Below are positions 35,389-36,544 of a stretch of 36,544 nucleotides of DNA, piece by piece. The DNA is taken from NCBI GenBank assembly GCA_029194725.1, contig JARFXQ010000024.1, positions 1 to 36,544 of the forward strand. Direction: 5' to 3'. The notes below the pieces were generated by a model. That model was not told the DNA's origin, ran no database searches, and was given only the letters and a program-made list of their open reading frames with translations. Origin of the DNA: Nitrospira sp. (lineage in GTDB: Bacteria > Nitrospirota > Nitrospiria > Nitrospirales > Nitrospiraceae). How positions within the stretch are numbered: position 1 is the first letter of the stretch; every line of letters starts with the position of its first letter. A program made the position numbers and the translations under genes.

Positions 35389-35418
35389 TTGACAACACCA
35401 TCGCAGCGTTGGTATCGT
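35389..35418 (+). promoter_or_regulatory. Sigma70-type promoter candidate for the TumE/TumA pair
   Basis: TTGACA (35389-35394, perfect) and TATCGT (35413-35418, four of six) are 18 bases apart. The expected start at about 35425-35426 coincides with the GTG start of the first gene, so its mRNA may be leaderless. Confidence 0.55.
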
Positions 35419-35425
35419 CTCCAAC

Positions 35426-35722
35426 GTGAAGGCCGTCGTGCTCAGCCGCAGGAGAATCGTCTACTCCGCAACGGCGTTCGCTGAGTTGGTACTTTGGCAT
35501 GTTCCCAAACCGCTGGCGGGATGTACTCATCGCTTCAAATATCGGCTCGCCTACGTGGTTAATGGGACGTGCGTGCTTCGGTATGACAACGAGGCCGGCA
35601 AAGGTGATCATCGTCACTATGCGCGGAAGGAGCGTGCCTATGAGTTCTCAGACCCGGAGAAACTGATCGCTGACTTTCAGACCGATATTGCGAGGTGGAA
35701 CCATGAAAACCGTGATACTTGA
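35426..35722 (+). CDS. TumE-like toxin of a toxin-antitoxin pair (DUF6516)
   Basis: The 98-residue protein matches the TumE family in pattern: a start like KAVVLSRRRIVYSATAFAELVLW, then HRFKYRLAYVVNGTCVLRYDN and the signature EAGKGDHRHY. YEFSDPEKLIADFQTDI closes it. Such toxins are paired with a small winged-helix antitoxin; the biochemical target is not firmly known to me. GTG 35426 is used; no Shine-Dalgarno lies upstream, in line with a leaderless mRNA. It overlaps the antitoxin gene by 20 bases. Confidence 0.8.
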   Translation: MKAVVLSRRRIVYSATAFAELVLWHVPKPLAGCTHRFKYRLAYVVNGTCVLRYDNEAGKGDHRHYARKERAYEFSDPEKLIADFQTDIARWNHENRDT

Positions 35723-36050
35723 TGTTCGCTCTCCATCCGATGCAATGGCCGAATTCCCACGTGCGTGGAAATCCCGTAAAGCACAACGCTCTGCGCGCAT
35801 CAGTTTTGCCACTCCCGAGTTGCTGTGGCAGGTGCTGACGGCCAAGCGATGGGAGCTGCTCAAGGCACTATGTGGAGCCGGACCCGTTTCTATTCGCGAG
35901 GCAGCCCGTCGAGTGCGCCGCGATGTGAAAGCCGTGCACGGTGATATCACGGCCCTCCTCTCGGCCGGGCTGCTCATCCGGACACCAGGTGCTGGCGTTG
36001 AGTTCCCATTTGAAGCCGTCAGGGTTGAGTTTCTACTGCAGGCTGCGTGA
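35703..36050 (+). CDS. TumA-like winged-helix antitoxin/regulator
   Basis: The 115-residue protein has an N-terminal region (MKTVILDVRSPSDAMAEF, then SARISFATPELLWQVLTAKR) and a winged helix-turn-helix around residues 45-100 (WELLKALCGAGPVSIREAAR, VKAVHGDITALLSAGLL). It probably neutralises the toxin and represses the shared promoter. ATG 35703 has GAGGTGG upstream and lies inside the toxin gene; the frame is open a few codons earlier. The order toxin first, antitoxin second is the usual one in this family. Confidence 0.8.
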   Translation: MKTVILDVRSPSDAMAEFPRAWKSRKAQRSARISFATPELLWQVLTAKRWELLKALCGAGPVSIREAARRVRRDVKAVHGDITALLSAGLLIRTPGAGVEFPFEAVRVEFLLQAA

Positions 36051-36074
36051 CGGCTAGGCGGAATCAGGCGCGAC

Positions 36075-36242
36075 CTAGATCCCTAGCTCTTCGGATAACC
36101 GCACTTCGGATTCGTCGAGGATTTCTTCCAGACAGGTAAAACAGGGAAAGGGAAAGCGGTTGATGGGGATGGTGCAGACTTCGCCTATCGACGACTCCTC
36201 AAGGGCAGGGCCGCCGCATTCTTTGTGAATCAAGACCAACAT
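36075..36242 (-). CDS. Small cysteine-containing protein (55 residues), possible zinc-binding
   Basis: The frame begins MLVLIHKECGGPALEESS and contains Cys9, Cys23 and a CFTC pair (Cys34 and Cys37), then an acidic tail (EEILDESEVRLSEELGI). Four cysteines in two groups suggest a zinc-ribbon-like fold, although the first two are not in a CxxC pair. GAGGGA precedes the ATG by about seven bases, a good ribosome-binding site. The start overlaps the stop of a 34-codon frame (TGATG), itself just behind the partial esterase. It is too short for standard ORF filters. Confidence 0.6.
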   Translation of the reverse strand: MLVLIHKECGGPALEESSIGEVCTIPINRFPFPCFTCLEEILDESEVRLSEELGI

Positions 36243-36346
36243 CAGACTTCCCTCAGCACGAATCGGCGAACCAGCTCAAAGTGTTCTGGGCTACTGAGTC
36301 GATGGTCTCCAGGAATGAGCGCTGTGGTGAGCGCAATGGACTGCAT
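36242..36346 (-). CDS. Tiny open frame (34 residues) between the esterase and the cysteine protein
   Basis: It starts two bases after the esterase stop, with AAGGG upstream (the end of the esterase gene), and ends in TGATG overlapping the next start. The peptide (starting MQSIALTTALIPGD, ending LVRRFVLREV) is not recognised. Position and overlaps suggest a coupled leader or small gene, but it could be a remnant of a longer one. Confidence 0.3.
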   Translation of the reverse strand: MQSIALTTALIPGDHRLSSPEHFELVRRFVLREV

Positions 36347-36348
36347 GG

Positions 36349-36544
36349 TTACCCTTTGAGTGCTTTCATGATGAATGTGCCCAGTCGCCGTAGTACCGAC
36401 TCAGGGATCTCATGCCCGCCGCGGAAGCTGTGCCACTCCACGGCAAGACCAGATTGAATCAGCGCGTCGCGGAGACGCTCCGCTCCGATGTATGGGAGGA
36501 TGTCATCCTGGATACCGTGACTTTGGAACACCGGCAGTCCGTTG
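36349..36544 (-). CDS. Phospholipase/carboxylesterase-type alpha/beta hydrolase (C-terminal part, 5' end outside window)
   Basis: Only the last 65 codons are present; the gene begins beyond the right edge. The fragment holds the acid and base of the Ser-Asp-His triad: Asp in VFQSHGIQDDILPY and His in FRGGHEIPESVL, the pattern of the carboxylesterase/phospholipase family. The nucleophile serine must lie upstream. Two very small frames follow immediately on the same strand. Confidence 0.8.
   Translation of the reverse strand, partial: NGLPVFQSHGIQDDILPYIGAERLRDALIQSGLAVEWHSFRGGHEIPESVLRRLGTFIMKALKG

Overview
The window is about 36.5 kb of moderately GC-rich bacterial DNA. There is no taxonomic marker such as rRNA. 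Gene content points to a free-living Gram-negative bacterium: HslU, the tig-clpP-clpX proteostasis cluster, TatA, QueE, NagZ, M17/M24/M28 peptidases, paired PilZ proteins with the GGIGGGG motif, very large multi-PAS kinases and many GTG starts. The overall style resembles Nitrospirota, possibly Nitrospira. That assignment is inference from gene content and protein style.

Left part (1-8.0 kb): the C-terminal part of hslU, then argB and an M28 aminopeptidase. A gene-poor stretch of about 620 bases follows, and then tRNA-Leu(UAG), tig, clpP and clpX. Two tandem PilZ paralogues follow on the same strand. Middle (8-18.5 kb): a TatA/B-like protein with a long Pro/Ala-rich tail and an M24 peptidase lie on the minus strand. 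A plus-strand set comprises a hypothetical gene, an exported small protein, a class I glutamine amidotransferase-like hydrolase and an APC permease. A minus-strand set of HAD hydrolase, queE, pepA, nagZ and a Pro-rich hypothetical is followed on the plus strand by tRNA-Leu(GAG), which has a perfect consensus promoter.

Signalling block (18.7-26.7 kb): a 1547-residue soluble histidine kinase with nine PAS domains and one GAF overlaps its NarL-type regulator. A membrane-anchored hybrid kinase overlaps a single-domain receiver. The hybrid kinase carries a LOV-like PAS that has lost the photoactive cysteine. A small membrane protein and a PriA homologue with eroded helicase motifs (minus strand) come next.

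Right part (29.8-36.5 kb) looks accessory. It holds a tightly overlapping four-gene set: a membrane-anchored TIR protein, an exported TPR protein with near-identical 150-bp repeats, an MNT nucleotidyltransferase and a HEPN protein. This set is the best candidate here for an undescribed composite immunity or stress system. The HEPN frame has no ATG, GTG or TTG where its start should be; ATA overlaps the antitoxin stop, consistent with a one-base change from ATGA. A FAD monooxygenase and a TumE/TumA-type toxin-antitoxin pair follow. At the edge, a partial esterase is linked to two tiny genes, one encoding a cysteine-containing 55-residue protein.
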